Source: Heterodera schachtii (lineage: Eukaryota; Nematoda; Chromadorea; Rhabditida; Heteroderidae). From it: 64,000 nt of DNA. Positions 1 to 12,200 of the stretch are shown piece by piece. The stretch covers positions 43,524 to 107,523 of the forward strand of contig SIJG01000146.1 in the NCBI GenBank assembly GCA_023374025.1, given 5' to 3'. Position 1 is the stretch's first letter. Each line of letters begins with the position of its first letter. A program made the translations under genes and the position numbers. The notes under the pieces are model-generated. The model searched no databases and was not told where the DNA came from. It saw only the letters and a list, made by a program, of their open reading frames with translations.

Positions 1-465
1 TATTAACCAAATTCTGGAAAAGTTAAATGGAAACGGTTTAATATATTGACAATATTCTTGAAACTCAAACGGAAACGGTTTAAAAATGTTAACCAAATTC
101 TGGAAACAGCTAAACGGAAACTGTTTAAAATATTAATAAAATTCTGGAAAAGTTAAATGGAAACGGGAAACGGTTCGGAAACCGCTTAAAAATATTAATA
201 AAATTCTGGAAAAGTTAAATGGAAACGGTTTAATATATTAACCAAAATTCTGGAAACAGTCAAACGGAAACGGTTTAAAAATGTTAATCAAAATTCTGGA
301 AAAAGTTAACGTTAACTGTTTAAAAAATTCTGGAAACATTTAAACGGAAACGGTTCGGAAACCGTTTAAAAATATTAATCAAATTCTGGAAACAGTTAAA
401 CTTAAACCGTTAAATATTAACCAAAAACTGGAAACGGTTAGATGGAAAAGGTTTAATAAATATAA
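1..465. repeat. Minisatellite array, unit about 42-48 bp
   Basis: About ten tandem, imperfect units fill this stretch. Each unit pairs a block like AAATTCTGGAAA with a block like GGAAACGGTTTAA, joined by TTAAC or TTAAT spacers. Two units carry an extra short palindrome, CGGTTCGGAAACCG, at 171-184 and 351-364. The array begins at the first base of the window, so it probably continues to the left, and it ends where GGTTTAATAAA runs into ordinary AT-rich DNA near 465. No coding frame runs through it. It could be satellite edge or the internal repeat of a larger element; the sequence does not decide. Confidence 0.85.
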
Positions 466-1926
466 TGCGAGAGCTATTTAAATCCATAAGAAAGTGATCA
501 ACTTTTAAATCAATTCAAAAAAGCATTAAAATGGAGTTTTTTAAATTCGCTTAATTATGAAAAACACTATATAGCTCAATGTAAATTATCCGGAAATTAA
601 TTTATTATTTAGCTAATTATTTTAATATAATATGATTATTTCTACGATTTAATTTAAAAACAAACATATTACTATAAAATATGTATAAATAATTTAAAAA
701 AATTTATTTGGCAAAATAAATTGAAATGTATTCAATAAATATGTTAAAAGATTCTATAAAAAACCAGTGCATTCGTTTAAAATAGCAGAATTACGTTAAA
801 CAGCAAAAATTACAAATGATCTTTGAATAAATCAAGCAAAAATTTCAGTTTTCATTTTATGCTTTTTATCTTAAAATTTAATTGAAATTAGTAAATTAAA
901 ACGCAATCAATAATTTTCATAGGTTTTCCATTTTTAATTAACATTTCATATTATATTATTAAAAAACTTTACTCTATCTGAAAGCAAATATTTAAAAAAT
1001 AATTATATAATAATATATTTATTTTATTACAAACTTTCTTATGAAATTTTTGTACTTGTACTTAATTTTAAACGGCTTATCTAAGGCAAATAATGGGAAT
1101 TGTAATATTTAAAAAAACCCCAAAGACAGAATAAACCATTGAAATTATTATTTTACAATATAAATATGTAGATTCTTACACATCTGAAAACTCCAAAAAG
1201 ATTACACTTTAAAAGAAGGCATAAGGCTTGTTTATTATAAAAATGAATTTTTATTTCACAAGATTTTAACAACCAATACTTATTTCCAGTAATAAAGCAA
1301 TAAAAATTAAATAAATATTAATTTCAAAAAGTGAATTTCAATAATTTTTTAAAATAACAATCAATTGGTTTATTGTGTAAATCGACTCAAATATAAGTGA
1401 AAAAATGTAATTTAACCAATGCAATGTTTAAACATATTATATTTTTTTAAATAATTACTTTGAAGAATTATTAGTTGGTAAACATAATATATAATAAATT
1501 TTTAGTATGATGGTATTTTCGAAGCTTAGTCTCTGAAAGACTGCCCAAAATGTTCAGTTCTTTTTATTTTTCGTTGCTTGCTTGTTGCTTATTATTGCTC
1601 ATCTATCTCAACCAATTAAAATATTGTAATTTATTTATAATAGTAGTGTCTATGACCATAAATAAATTTTATATTGTGAAATTTTAAAATATTGTTGCTT
1701 TCATACGCATATTTTAATTATTTCTAATAATAATTTCATTCATTGTAAAAAGCATTTCAATTATTTTATATGTTCCTTCACTGTTAGGTTATTCTTTCTC
1801 AGTTAATTATGAATTAAATATTGGTTTTATTTTCATATTATTATTCGCCTGTATACCGGATAATTAGTTATAAATTGAGTGCTTAGAAAGTATTTATAGA
1901 ATTATTTTATTACTATTTATATTTAG
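466..1926. other. AT-rich DNA without a recognisable gene
   Basis: I see no supported gene here. The plus strand turns T-rich from about 1500. An ATG at 1550 opens a 45-codon frame with a hydrophobic start (MFSSFYFSLLACCLLLL), which looks like a signal peptide, but T-rich sequence generates such frames by chance and no splice structure supports it. Confidence 0.5.
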
Positions 1927-2079
1927 GTCGATAATTTGATTAACTTTTATAATGAGGAGAAAGTTAAGAATAAAGTTCTTATGTTATCAGCACATTTAAA
2001 TGCTCAGAATGTGACGGCAAGAACAAATGCTTTGATGTCTGCAGTCCAAAGTTATTCGACACGTAGTTGTGTACAGTAG
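1927..2079 (+). pseudogene. Coding-like fragment, product unknown, strand uncertain
   Basis: Fifty codons are open here, directly after TATTTAG and ending in TAG. The amino-acid make-up is balanced, for example AHLNAQNVTARTNALMSAVQ, unlike the Ile/Asn/Lys/Phe-rich frames that chance gives in this DNA. Local GC is clearly above the surroundings. The TATTTAG before it could be a splice acceptor, making this a last exon, or just an in-frame stop. The first in-frame ATG is at 1981. The opposite strand is also open over 1979-2212 (77 codons) and also looks protein-like, so the strand is not settled. I do not recognise a family. It could be an exon or a piece of an old mobile-element gene. Confidence 0.3.
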
Positions 2080-2315
2080 ACAGAGTTAAATATTTTTTAA
2101 TTTTTAAATTTGGTCGTTTTAAAATATTTTTAGACTTATTGTTACGCACATTACGCAGGTAAATTATAAATACCCATAAAAATTGGTCATCATTGGCATA
2201 ATTTATTAACAAATTAAACTCAATTTTCCTTTCATTGAAATTAAAAAATTTAATTTTCCTTGACTAATGAAAAGTTAATATTTTTCAAAATATTTTGACA
2301 AAATATAAAAATAAA

Positions 2316-2640
2316 TAAATAAAAATTTCACGGAAATTCATAAATTTTTTGGTGGAAATCTGCTAAAAAATAAATCTTAAATTTTAAAATTCGCCCGGCG
2401 CTGCATATCGTCATCGCCGGCACCCCTTTGCTCAAAATCGAAAAAATTTATAATTTTTTGGACAAAATCTGTTACAGATCCATCCAAATTTTCAAAAATT
2501 TTTCCCGGCGGCGCCTATCGGCACCGCCGGACCCCTTCCTCCTATAGTCTTCAGAAAAAGCGCGCCGCGAAAAAAAGATGATTTGAAAAACACAAAACTT
2601 TTCGGGAACAAGAGTCCGGCGGTGTCAGTAAGCGCTGACG
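2316..2640. repeat. Dispersed GC-hairpin repeat, copy 1
   Basis: This GC-rich patch carries the hairpin core GGCGGCGCCTATCGGCACC (then GCC) at 2504-2530. The stem halves GGCGG-GCC and GGC-CCGCC flank the loop TATC. A decayed second core lies at 2393-2421. Around the cores are AAATCTGCTAAAAA-like and GACAAAATCTGTTA-like blocks, and a CGCCGCGAAAAAA end near 2565. The same arrangement of blocks in the same order and orientation recurs at 45617-45935, which makes this a dispersed repeat family with two cores per copy. No reading frame is evident. Confidence 0.8.
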
Positions 2641-2854
2641 AGAAAAATTTTTAAAAATTAACAATTAGAATGCATTTTTTAACAGATTTTCACAAAAATT
2701 GTTCATTTTAAAATGCCTTATCGTTTTTAATAATTCTATACAAAAATAATTATGAATAAAAAAACACATAAAATTATTAATAAATAATAAAAACTTTTAA
2801 GCAAAAATAATATAAAATTTTTTTGACTATATGGCATAAGGCAAAAATTGAAAA

Positions 2855-2957
2855 ACCCCAACCCCGACCCCGAACCATTTGGTCAACCCCGACCCCGACA
2901 CTTCCAACCCCGACGACCCCGAACCCCGACTTTTCCAACCCCGACGGTCGGGGACGC
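2855..2957. repeat. CCCCGAC-type simple repeat
   Basis: An imperfect tandem repeat of CCCCGAC and CCCCGAA words, on the plus strand, in otherwise AT-rich DNA. It ends in a short inverted pair around GACGGTCGGGG. Open frames across it on both strands (near 2777-3032) only reflect the repeat. GC-rich word repeats of this kind are often terminal or subterminal parts of DNA transposons, as in the hAT element at 61499-62525, but no partner end is visible here. Confidence 0.75.
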
Positions 2958-5900
2958 AACCCTAATTTAAATAATCTTTTTTCAAATTATATTATATTCT
3001 GGCCTCAAGCGTTTTTTGTTTTTCTAACATGACTACATACCTTGTTTGGAATTTGATAAATATAATATGCAATTTACGACTTTCGTAATTCCCCGAAACA
3101 TGTCAGGGAGCAACGCTAGTTAAGAAAAACCAATGAAAAAATGCGCAAAGACATTTCAATATAATTAAATGTTTATTATCTTATAATACTTTTAAAGTTT
3201 GAAATTGAAATAAGTTACAAAATATATAAATGTAAGTTATAAATAAGAATTTCAAGTTGAGCTGCTCAAATAAAACTAATTCGCGCATTCCGTCATATAA
3301 AAAAGTAATAACGAATAAACTTTTTTGTTTAAATATTATAAAAACGAAAAATATGTAACTATGAAAATCAATGTCAATAGTACGAGTACATGGAGTAATA
3401 AATATAAAAATGCAATAATAGATAATACAATAAGCCATATACATTATGTTGAAAATTTAAATGTACAAACTAAAATCAGTAATACCAAATAAATTTATTT
3501 ATACTGATGGAATAAATGAAAACTATTTAATTTTAATTTGTAAGAATTTTAACAGCTAAAAATAAAATATCAAAAATAAGTTTAAGACAAATTAGTGAAG
3601 TAAATAATGATGGTTTAAAAATTGCAATATTTAATTTAATAAAATTTTATTAAATTTTATGCAGCAACAACTAAATAGCACTGTGAGAAAAGGAAAATCT
3701 TATAGATGAAAAAATAAAATAATTTACTCAAATATTTCACTTAAATAATTAAATAAAATAATAGATAAATTTACACGTAGAAATATTTGCAAAAATAAGT
3801 TATAATGACAATTAGGTGCTAAAAATATTAAAATAATTACAAAAAATTAAAACGTTAAAATATAAAATATATTTATTTACCTATTAATATAATTATTGAA
3901 ATAGCATAATATAAACCGAATTCTTAATTTAAAATAATATAATGCAAAAGCTTAAAGTTTTCATAGTAAAATAATAATTATCATAGTAATAAATTTTAAA
4001 TTTTAGGTTCAACAAGGAAATTTCATTATTTTTAATAATCAAAGCATAAAACTTTAAAGTGATGATTTTAAAAATTTGCTGGAAGAAATATAACTAATTA
4101 AGTTAAAAAGGTAACAAAAGCAAAAAGACCTAAAACCTAACAAAATTAAATGAATTGAAACTAAATAAATCAAATATTTATAACTGAACTTTAAACTATC
4201 TTGCCCTCTAAAAATCACTGATTTTATGAAATCATTTGTGCTGTTGGGATTTAAAGAATAAAGTGAATAAACAGTATAAGTAATAGATCATTACATTATT
4301 TTATAAATTTACTTAGCAATATTTAAACGATAAATTACAAGAATAACTTTTAAATTTGAAACACGCATAAGAAAGTAACAAATATACAAAGATTATTTTA
4401 AAATTACACTTAGAATAGAATTAAAATTACCTATTTAAAAGAAAAATAAAATAAATTTCATTTTTAAAAACAATTATAGAAAATGAGTAAAGACAATAAA
4501 AAGCTATTCACCTAAAGGAAAAAGGAAGGCTTAAACAAAAACTAAATTATCAATAAATTACTAAATGTTTTAAATATTACTGATACGGCGAAGTTCCAAA
4601 GTACAGGCTTATGGCGTTTCCGCTACTCTGAAAAACAAATATAATCGTATTATTTAGTTAAAACACTAATCAAAAATTTTTTGTTGTAAGAAATAGAAAA
4701 AATTTTATAAAATAATATTTATAGTAAAAAATGACGAAGAATTTAATTAATTTCATAATACATTACGCAAAAAAATAAAAGTTATTTTTAAGTAATAATA
4801 AAAAAAATTAAAGCAATGAAATAATTTAATTTATTTTTGTATTCGTTTTAAATAATATATTTTTAATTTTGTTTAATAAAAAGTTGCGTAAACTAAATAA
4901 TAGAGGACAAAAATTCATTACATAATTAAAAAAACAATTTTGAAAATGAAAAGCTAAAAATGAATATTAAAAATGAATAAGAACGAGAAGAATCGATTTA
5001 ATTCTACAACTTAAAGTGGACTATTTAATTTAAAAATTGATGGAATTATTCTTTAAATAATAATAACTAAATATTTTTATTTATTCTAATAAAAAAACAA
5101 TTGTAACCTACAACAAATAATATATTAAAAATTGGACCAAAATGACAAGAAAATTAAAATTAATATTAACAATAATTAAATTAAAATTCCTTATTTTAAT
5201 AAAACACTTTAATAATTAAAGATTTTAATTCCAACAATAAATACCTATAATATATAAATTATAAAATAAAGGGTTAATTAAATTGTTAATTGAGGAAAGT
5301 TTAATAAAAAAAATAATTAATGAAGTATATTTAATTAGTCAATAATTTTTGTCTTCAAATGCACCGATAGGTTGCAATACTAAATTAATATATTTTTATA
5401 TAAAAAATAAAGGTATAATTGTTGTGAGGATAATTTTTTTTGTATCATTCATTGTGTCCTTCGCTCTTTGTAGTTAAAAACTGAACCTAGTGTTTAAAAA
5501 TTTAACCATTAATCTATACAAAAATAATACTAAATTATATATGTATTATTGATTTCGTAATATCATAAAAAACTGACGTAAAGTAACAAAAATAATATAA
5601 TACAAAAAATATTAGATTTCAAAACGCGTAAAACCCAACTTAACTGAAATATTTCAACGCATTTCTTTAAAACAAAAAAATGTTATAAGATAAAAAATTT
5701 CAGCAGTCAATTTGACTGAGTCGGCATAATTGGAAAGAAGCCGAACGAATTGGTCAAAGTCCCTAATTAACAATACAATATTGTCCCCAATCTCTTGTCC
5801 TAATTAAATACTGTTCCCGTGTCCCTGTCCTAATTAATCTAAGGCTAATAAGCAGCGAACAGCAAAAAACGGCGAAAATATTATATTAATAATACAAAAC

Positions 5901-6358
5901 ATGGAAATGTCAAACTTAAAACAATATAATTAAATATAAAAATTTTTTAAACAAATTCAAGATACTGTACTACTGAGTTTTTTTGCTAGTTCAAAAATTT
6001 AAAAAAATTCGTAATTCAAAAAATGTTTTCTAGAAAATAAGCATTAATGAATGTTTCAGTGTATATAAGAATAACCAGATCGGATGAAGAAGCTAGGATA
6101 AAAATAAAGAATAATCAAAACAAAAATCATACCTAAAATATTAATTGTAAAATTAAATTAACTGATAATTCAATTAATTCTATCATCATTTTTGCACTCA
6201 TACATTTAGCTTATCACTTGTCAAAAAATTTTTCAAAGATAAACATGAAACTCATAACTTTAAAATAAATTCTTTATAAAAAATAACTTGAAAAATCCAA
6301 CAAACCCAGAATTTCAATTTCTAAAGAAATAAAAATGTTGAAATGAAACATAAAAAAA
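2958..6358. other. A-rich block without an intact gene
   Basis: The plus strand is strongly A-rich over about 3.1-6.3 kb. No intact gene is visible. Short patches of higher GC (3080-3120, 4546-4644, 5330-5490, 5700-5870) look like scraps of old coding sequence. An 87-codon frame on the minus strand at 3181-3444 is Phe/Ile/Tyr-rich and is what a T-rich strand yields by chance. Confidence 0.5.
4546..4644 (+). pseudogene. Short coding-like relic in the A-rich block
   Basis: Thirty-two codons are open up to a TAA at 4642-4644. They include NITDTAKFQSTGLWRFRYSE, with balanced composition and higher GC than the flanks. The frame stays protein-like for some distance beyond the stop, although further stops follow. 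The minus strand also reads open over 4577-4627. I take the plus strand as coding because the A-rich strand is the coding one in the longer relics of this window. No family is recognised. Confidence 0.25.
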
Positions 6359-7123
6359 TGGTGCTATGTCGTTATATAAAAACCATCAAAAAGGGCGTTA
6401 TATAAAAAACCATCAAATGGAAATTTTCTACAAAAAACTGCCCATAACTTTTTGTCAGGTCAACCAAATTAGACATTCTTGGTATCATTCGATAGCCCTA
6501 ACATTTCTCTATTAGATCTTCTAAATTTCAAAAAATTGGTCAAGTTTGAGCAAAGTTATGGCCAAAAGTACGCAAGTACCCTGTTTTCACACATTTTTGG
6601 CCATAACGTATTTTAAACCTAATGAAAAATTTTTGAAATTTTTAGGCTAATAGAGGAAACGTAGTGTTATCGAATAATAGCAAGAAAATAAAAAATCTAA
6701 GAAATTTATAACGGACATTTTTTCTTTAGTCATTAAAAAATTTTGATCATCAAAAATTCTAATCAAAACTTTTTAGAAGCAACAAAATTAATAAAGCTTG
6801 ACATAATTCGATAGCTCTATATGTTCTCTATTAGCTTGCAAAATTTCAAAAAATTTCATTAGGTTTTAACAAAGTTATGGCCAAAAATGTTTGAAAACCC
6901 GGTTCCTTGGGTACTTTTGGCCATAACTTTGCTCAAACTTGACCAAATTTTTTGAAATTTAGATGCTCTAATAGATAAATGTTAGGGCTGTCAAATGATA
7001 CAAGAAGGTCTAATTAGGTTGGCTTTGACAAAAGTTATGGCCAGTTTTTTGTTGAAAATTTTCATTTAATGGTTTTTTATATAACGCCCTTTTTGATGGT
7101 TTTTATATAACGACTCAGCACCA
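6359..7123. mobile_element. Foldback MITE-like element A (765 bp)
   Basis: The two halves are inverted copies of each other. The left end reads TGGTGCTATGTCGTTATATA and the right end, reverse-complemented, TGGTGCTGAGTCGTTATATA. Just inside each end is a tandem pair of CGTTATATAAAAA(A)CCAT words separated by CAAAAAGGG. The interior holds four copies, in alternating orientation, of an 80-bp module that runs from ATTCGATAGCCCT to AAAGTTATGGCC (6484-6566, 6599-6678, 6803-6886, 6919-7000). There is no transposase frame. The flanks are A runs, so a target duplication cannot be read. The superfamily is unknown. Confidence 0.85.
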
Positions 7124-7735
7124 AAAAGAATTTGCTTCAGCGCCAACTTGTGGAAGTTAGCGATATGGAGGCAAAATTAGCATGATTAATATTATTTATT
7201 TATGAATAATTTATATCGAAATTTAAGAAAAACAAATCAGTTTAAGGTTATAAGAAGTGTGTATTAATATTAATTGAAAATTTATTAAGTTATTTTAATT
7301 TATGTTGAAATGCTGTAATATAAAAATCATAGGTTTTATATAAACTACAACGTTAACTTTTAACGATTATTAGACTTAAAAAAATAAATTTTTTCAAAAA
7401 TGAAGCATTAAAGATGGTCATTTCGAAGGTCTGGAAAATTAATCAAAAAATTAATTTAAAAAACAACCTAATTAAAATATGGCATTAGTACCAACCTTTT
7501 AGTTTTTAAGCTTTAATTCGTTCGATTTTGTTTAAATTGAAGCTATTGTAAATTTTTAAAAATATTCTAGAAACTTATTTCATTTTGTAAAATATGGATC
7601 AGTTCAAGACAAGGCAGACAAATACAAACAAATTGGTAATTTTTTTGTCATTTTGAGCTTCTATATAAATCGTCTACATTTTTACGTTTAACGATGTTTA
7701 CTTCTAGTGGAAAATAATTCATAATCAATAGGGCG
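7124..7735. other. AT-rich DNA, nothing recognised
   Basis: I see no gene, repeat or structured element here beyond AT-rich background. Confidence 0.5.
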
Positions 7736-8166
7736 AGGATTTTTAGTGGCAAAAAACTCCAAAATAATTGACTAAATAGTGACAAAAAAAAATGCCAAAA
7801 TAGTGTCAAAAATAGTGGCAAAAAAGTTCGAAATTTAGCGGTGTAATTTTTTAAATAGTTGTTTTTTAATTTGAAATAATTAAAAATGAAGGCAAACATT
7901 TTATTCACAAATATTGAACAAGGAAGAAAAATTTGGGGAAGAATTTTTGTGAAATTTTTCCAATTCTTATGAGTGTATTTTTGGAAATTTTTAGCTCGAT
8001 TCTTGGTGTATTCTTCGTTTTTATTGAGTTTTTGGGAAATTTTCCAAAAAATGCCAAAATAGTGGCAAAAATAATGACAAAACGCCCAAATAGTGGCAAA
8101 AAATTATTTTAGTGGCCAACTTCCAAAATAATTTTTGTTAGTGGCAAAGCTCCAAAATAGTGATTC
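7736..8166. repeat. Degenerate repeat of CCAAAATAGTGGCAAAA words
   Basis: The word CCAAAATAGTGGCAAAA and close variants (AGTGTCAAAA, AGTGACAAAA, AGTGGCCAA) occur about ten times here, in two clusters with a less repetitive middle. The right edge is CCAAAATAGTGATTCCTAGTG. Two open frames on the minus strand over 7648-8099 only translate this repeat. A related, shorter patch lies at 9146-9240 and starts with CTAGGGATGC. A CTAGGGATG-like start resembles hAT termini, but no paired end is found, so the element type stays open. Confidence 0.6.
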
Positions 8167-8283
8167 CTAGTGATGAATACTGGCGTTAATCCAAAGAATT
8201 TCCGAGCTAAATGCTGAGCTTATAATTAATTTTAACTTAATATTAGCATGACATCAATTGAATAATTTATATAAACTTAATGA

Positions 8284-9110
8284 AATAAAAAAGCTAGAAT
8301 AAATGACGAAAATTTTACTATTAAAATATTCAAACATGAAGGTACAATCCACGAATATATAATTAAAGCAAACCAGTGCATTTTTCTATCTTGGTTTGAA
8401 GTAAATTTAAAATATATATGCCAATTGGATACTAACTATCTTAATATTAAGTCAATATTTAATGCAAATTTATAAAATATTTAAATTTATGAAAAATTTA
8501 AAAAATAAAAGATTAAATATCAAAAAGAAACAAAAGATGAATTCTTTGTAATTGTGAAGACTCTACGAGAAACAAAGCAAGAACGCTTTGAACAAGAAAA
8601 CCCTCGTTATCATAATATAAAATGAGTAATTTCTTCATGATAAATTATTACATTAATAAAATTAGCCAAAAGGAACGAAAATTATTTAACAGAAAATGAA
8701 AAGGCTTGCGTTTTGGCGAGATTTGAATAAAAATTAGATATATTTCTAAATAATTCAATATTTATGGAATATTTTTAAGACGAATGAAAAACGATAATCA
8801 AGCGCTGTGGATTCAAAATTATGGGTAAAAATTAAAGTCGGAAATAATAAAAAGTAATAAAAAAACCATTTTTAATATCAATACAAGCATCTAAATAAGA
8901 AACTTAATATAAATTAAATTGTTAAAAAGATTAATTGGAAAATCCTAGAATACTTTTAATTAACGGATAATAAATTTTCTAGCTAGAAAAAATGTATTAA
9001 AAATAATCCAAATATTTAAATAATCCTTGTTAAGGTTGCGAATAACAAAGGTCAGATCACAAAATAAATTAAAATTGATGAAGAATTTACAAAATAATTA
9101 AATACATAAT
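8284..9110 (+). pseudogene. Decayed coding region, gag-like in character, family unproven
   Basis: One frame stays protein-like from 8284 to about 8830. The first 64 codons have no stop and include CIFLSWFEVNLKYICQLDTN. Further on come KTLRETKQERFEQENPRY (near 8555-8610) and KLAKRNENYLTENEKACVLA (near 8660-8730), with several in-frame TAA and TGA stops between. After one frame change near 8822 a second frame continues to about 9110, including LVKVANNKGQITK. The charged, helical style recalls retrotransposon gag proteins, but no CCHC knuckle, protease or reverse-transcriptase motif is visible. All stops are one transition from Gln, Arg or Trp codons. It is non-functional under the standard code. 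Confidence 0.45.
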
Positions 9111-9145
9111 GCTCATAAAACAAAACAAAACACATTCATCATAAC

Positions 9146-9240
9146 TAGGGATGCAATTTATAATTGCCAAAATAGTTACTTTTTAGTTTCTAAAGAAACC
9201 CCAAAATAGTTGCTAAAAATAGGTAAATAGTTGCTAAAAA
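9146..9240. repeat. Short repeat patch starting CTAGGGATGC
   Basis: The patch begins ACTAGGGATGCAATTTATAA and continues with CCAAAATAGTTACTTTTTAG, CCAAAATAGTTGC and AAATAGTTGCTAAAAA. These are variants of the words at 7736-8166. It looks like a short or truncated relative of that repeat. No matching right end is seen. Confidence 0.4.
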
Positions 9241-12200
9241 CTTTCAAATTTCTATAATTAATATTTATTTCAGTATATTAAAAATTAGATTATTCTTTTG
9301 TTCCTTGCAGTATTTTACGAAAAATTTAATTTAAAAATTATTTCATTAATATGGAATTTAGGATTATTTTATTATCCACCTCGTAAGCAATGAGCGATTT
9401 TTTCCATAAACGCCAGCATCTTCATTTTACAAATTACACAATATCTAAATTTTCTTATTAGTAATTAGAATTTTAATGTTCTAATAAGGGAAATTTAATA
9501 GATTAAAGTATTTAATGTTATATAAACAAATTTTATTATGTTAATTTTATTAAAAAACTACGTAACAACCTCAGTATAAATTTTAAATATTGTTAAAATA
9601 TGATTTATTAGATTCAATTTAAATTTTATGTTTGTAATTTTAAAGAAAAGGCGTAAGCTCATTTAAATGCTTTTTTATTAGTTTATATATTATTTTTTGC
9701 ATTTTAATTCGAGAAATATAGAATAAATTATGCTTTACATATTTAGTGTTGATTTTTTTTTCTCATTAACAATTCAGTATTTGTAATGAAAATATATTTG
9801 TTTTAATCTATTTTTTTATTTATAGTATTTTAAAATCATTCATATCGAACCATTCGTTTTAATAACCGTAAGTCATAAATTAATAAATAGTTGTATTTTC
9901 ATCACAAAATCGGAATATAGATAGTTGATGGCATTAATCTTGCCAAACACATTCTTTGAGTAGCCTTTCATTGTGCGGGTGTTTAATGGAAAATTTTAGT
10001 AACTTTAAAATATTATCAATATTGTTTTTTACTGTTATTTAAATGATCATTTATAAAAATTTACACATAGTGCTGCCTTTATTATTTTAATTAACAAAAT
10101 AAATTATATAATGAACAAAATAGAAAATAAAATAAAATAAAATACATATTTACTCTAAACAATTTTCAATAATTAAATGCTTAGATAATTTATAAGTATT
10201 ATCTTTTATAGCTAACATATTTCCATCATTTAAAATATTTATTTTATTAAAAACAAATTCTTATTCATATGTTATTAATGAGTGATTTCAAAAAAAAAAA
10301 ACTCCGACAAATAAAAAAAAGAGGAAATATTATATTCTTTATAAATAAAATAAGAAAATGAAATATTTTATTTTAGCGCTTTTTTGTATGTTGTATTATT
10401 TCCTTGTGGAGATTTATTTCAAATAATATGAAATATTGATTTTATAAAATTGAATTGTCACTCTGTAAATCAGTTTGTTTTTAAAGAATTAATATTCTGT
10501 TTGTTAATATAAATTTTGTAATAAATTTTTTTTCATAAAATCAGACGCATTGGTTGTTGTAAACATGCAATATTTTTTCTCTTCATGAAAAATTTTAATT
10601 TATATAAAGTTTTTAGAAATGTGAATTTACTTACTTTTGTGATTATAAAATTTATTTGTTTTGAATGATATTAAATTATGTTTTTGATTGTATTGATAAT
10701 TTAGATTGAAAAATTTTTGTTTTTGGGTGATTTAAGTACTTTCTTTAAAAATTTCATTTGGGTTACTTAGCCAAATAAATCAATAAACGTTTGCACTGTT
10801 TCAATTCATTATTAGCTAAATTGTAAGAAATATCATTTGTTAAGACTCCAATATTAGTTTTTATATTAGAGTTTTGAAATAGAATTTATCTTTTTTACAA
10901 ATTAAAATTCGACAAATTTCTGTAATCCCAAGTTTTAGAAAGTTGTTTGGCATAATCTCATTTTTATTTTGTTTTGTATCAAATATTTTAATTTATTTTC
11001 CCAATTAGAGCGCTCCTTTTAATTAGATTTAGTTTGAAAATTGAGTATTAAGGTGTACTTCAATTTGCATTTACGAATTATGCACTTTTTTTATTCTTCA
11101 AAATTTTTTAAAACATTTTTTAGCGAAAATAATGAAATGATATATATTATTTATTAATTATGTAGAAATTATTATTTGTTAGATTAGATTAAGTTGGTTT
11201 AATATACTTTATTTCTTTTGGATGAACTTTAATTTTGAATAGCTGTCGAACTTTATTCATTTATTTTTATTAATAAAATATTGGATGTAAGGCTTTAATA
11301 TATTTCTAAGTCTGGTTATTTATATAAAAATAATAAATTATATTGGTTAATAATTGTTTAAATGAAAAGGGGTCAGCAATCTGAGCAAAATGGCGCGGAA
11401 AAAACATTCACCTTACCTTCACATTTGCGCATAGAAATAAAAATGTTAAAGGCGGCCACAACAGCGGCCAAAAAAATATAGATTAATATTGGAATATGTC
11501 TTTATGGAGTTAATAGGAGAGAAAAAATGAAACGCTATTGTACAATATACTGTGCGTATGATTATGTGGGAAAATAATAATTTTAAATTTAAATGTAATA
11601 AAAAAACAAAGAAAATTTTTTATGATTATTTTCTTTTACTTTGCCTTGGGCTTCATTATTTTATGACGAAATCTGAGAAAGTTTTATTTATAATTTCACT
11701 GGAGAAAGGGCCAAAATTATATTTTAGGCCGAAAAATACCGATTTTTTGAAGACGCATTTTCAAATTTTTCTCTCTTTTTTGTATTGTATTATATTTTCT
11801 TTATTCAGATTCGTTCACATTTAGTTTTATTTCGAACATCATGACCATGCTAAAGGGTATAATCATTCTCTTTTTAATCATTTCTTCACACTAATTCGTC
11901 AAAAAGCAATTTTAGAAGATTTTTGACTAATTTTTTGTAAATTAAAAAAATTAAGAGGATATAAGTAGAAAAGCAGTCTTATAAATAATTATGGCTTGTC
12001 AGTAATTGGTCAGTTAAGCTGAAACTTCGCTGAATTGAAGCTGAAATAAAATGTATTGCTAGATTTTGTTCATTATATAAAAATGAAAAACAATTGAAAT
12101 TATGTATTTTTTAATGTTATGATATTTATTTAACATACCTATTCCATTATTTATACCGCAAAATTTAGTTGTCCTAGCTGCACAATTGAACTTCATTCAA

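Noticed and set aside
3181..3444. 87-codon minus-strand frame
   Set aside because: Phe/Ile/Tyr-rich, on the T-rich strand where stops are rarer. No motif and no support.
4577..4627. Minus-strand last exon with a good acceptor (TTTGTTTTTCAG) and frame SSGNAISLYFGTSPYQ
   Set aside because: The plus strand is open over a longer stretch with better composition, and T-rich strands here produce acceptor-like strings everywhere.
7648..8099. Two minus-strand frames of 86 and 64 codons
   Set aside because: They translate the CCAAAATAGTGGCAAAA repeat, which explains their repeated Phe-Leu runs.
9384..9430. Possible first exon on minus (MKMLAFMEKIAHCLR) with a GT donor
   Set aside because: Several other frames on both strands are open over the same short patch, so the frame is not distinguishable from chance.
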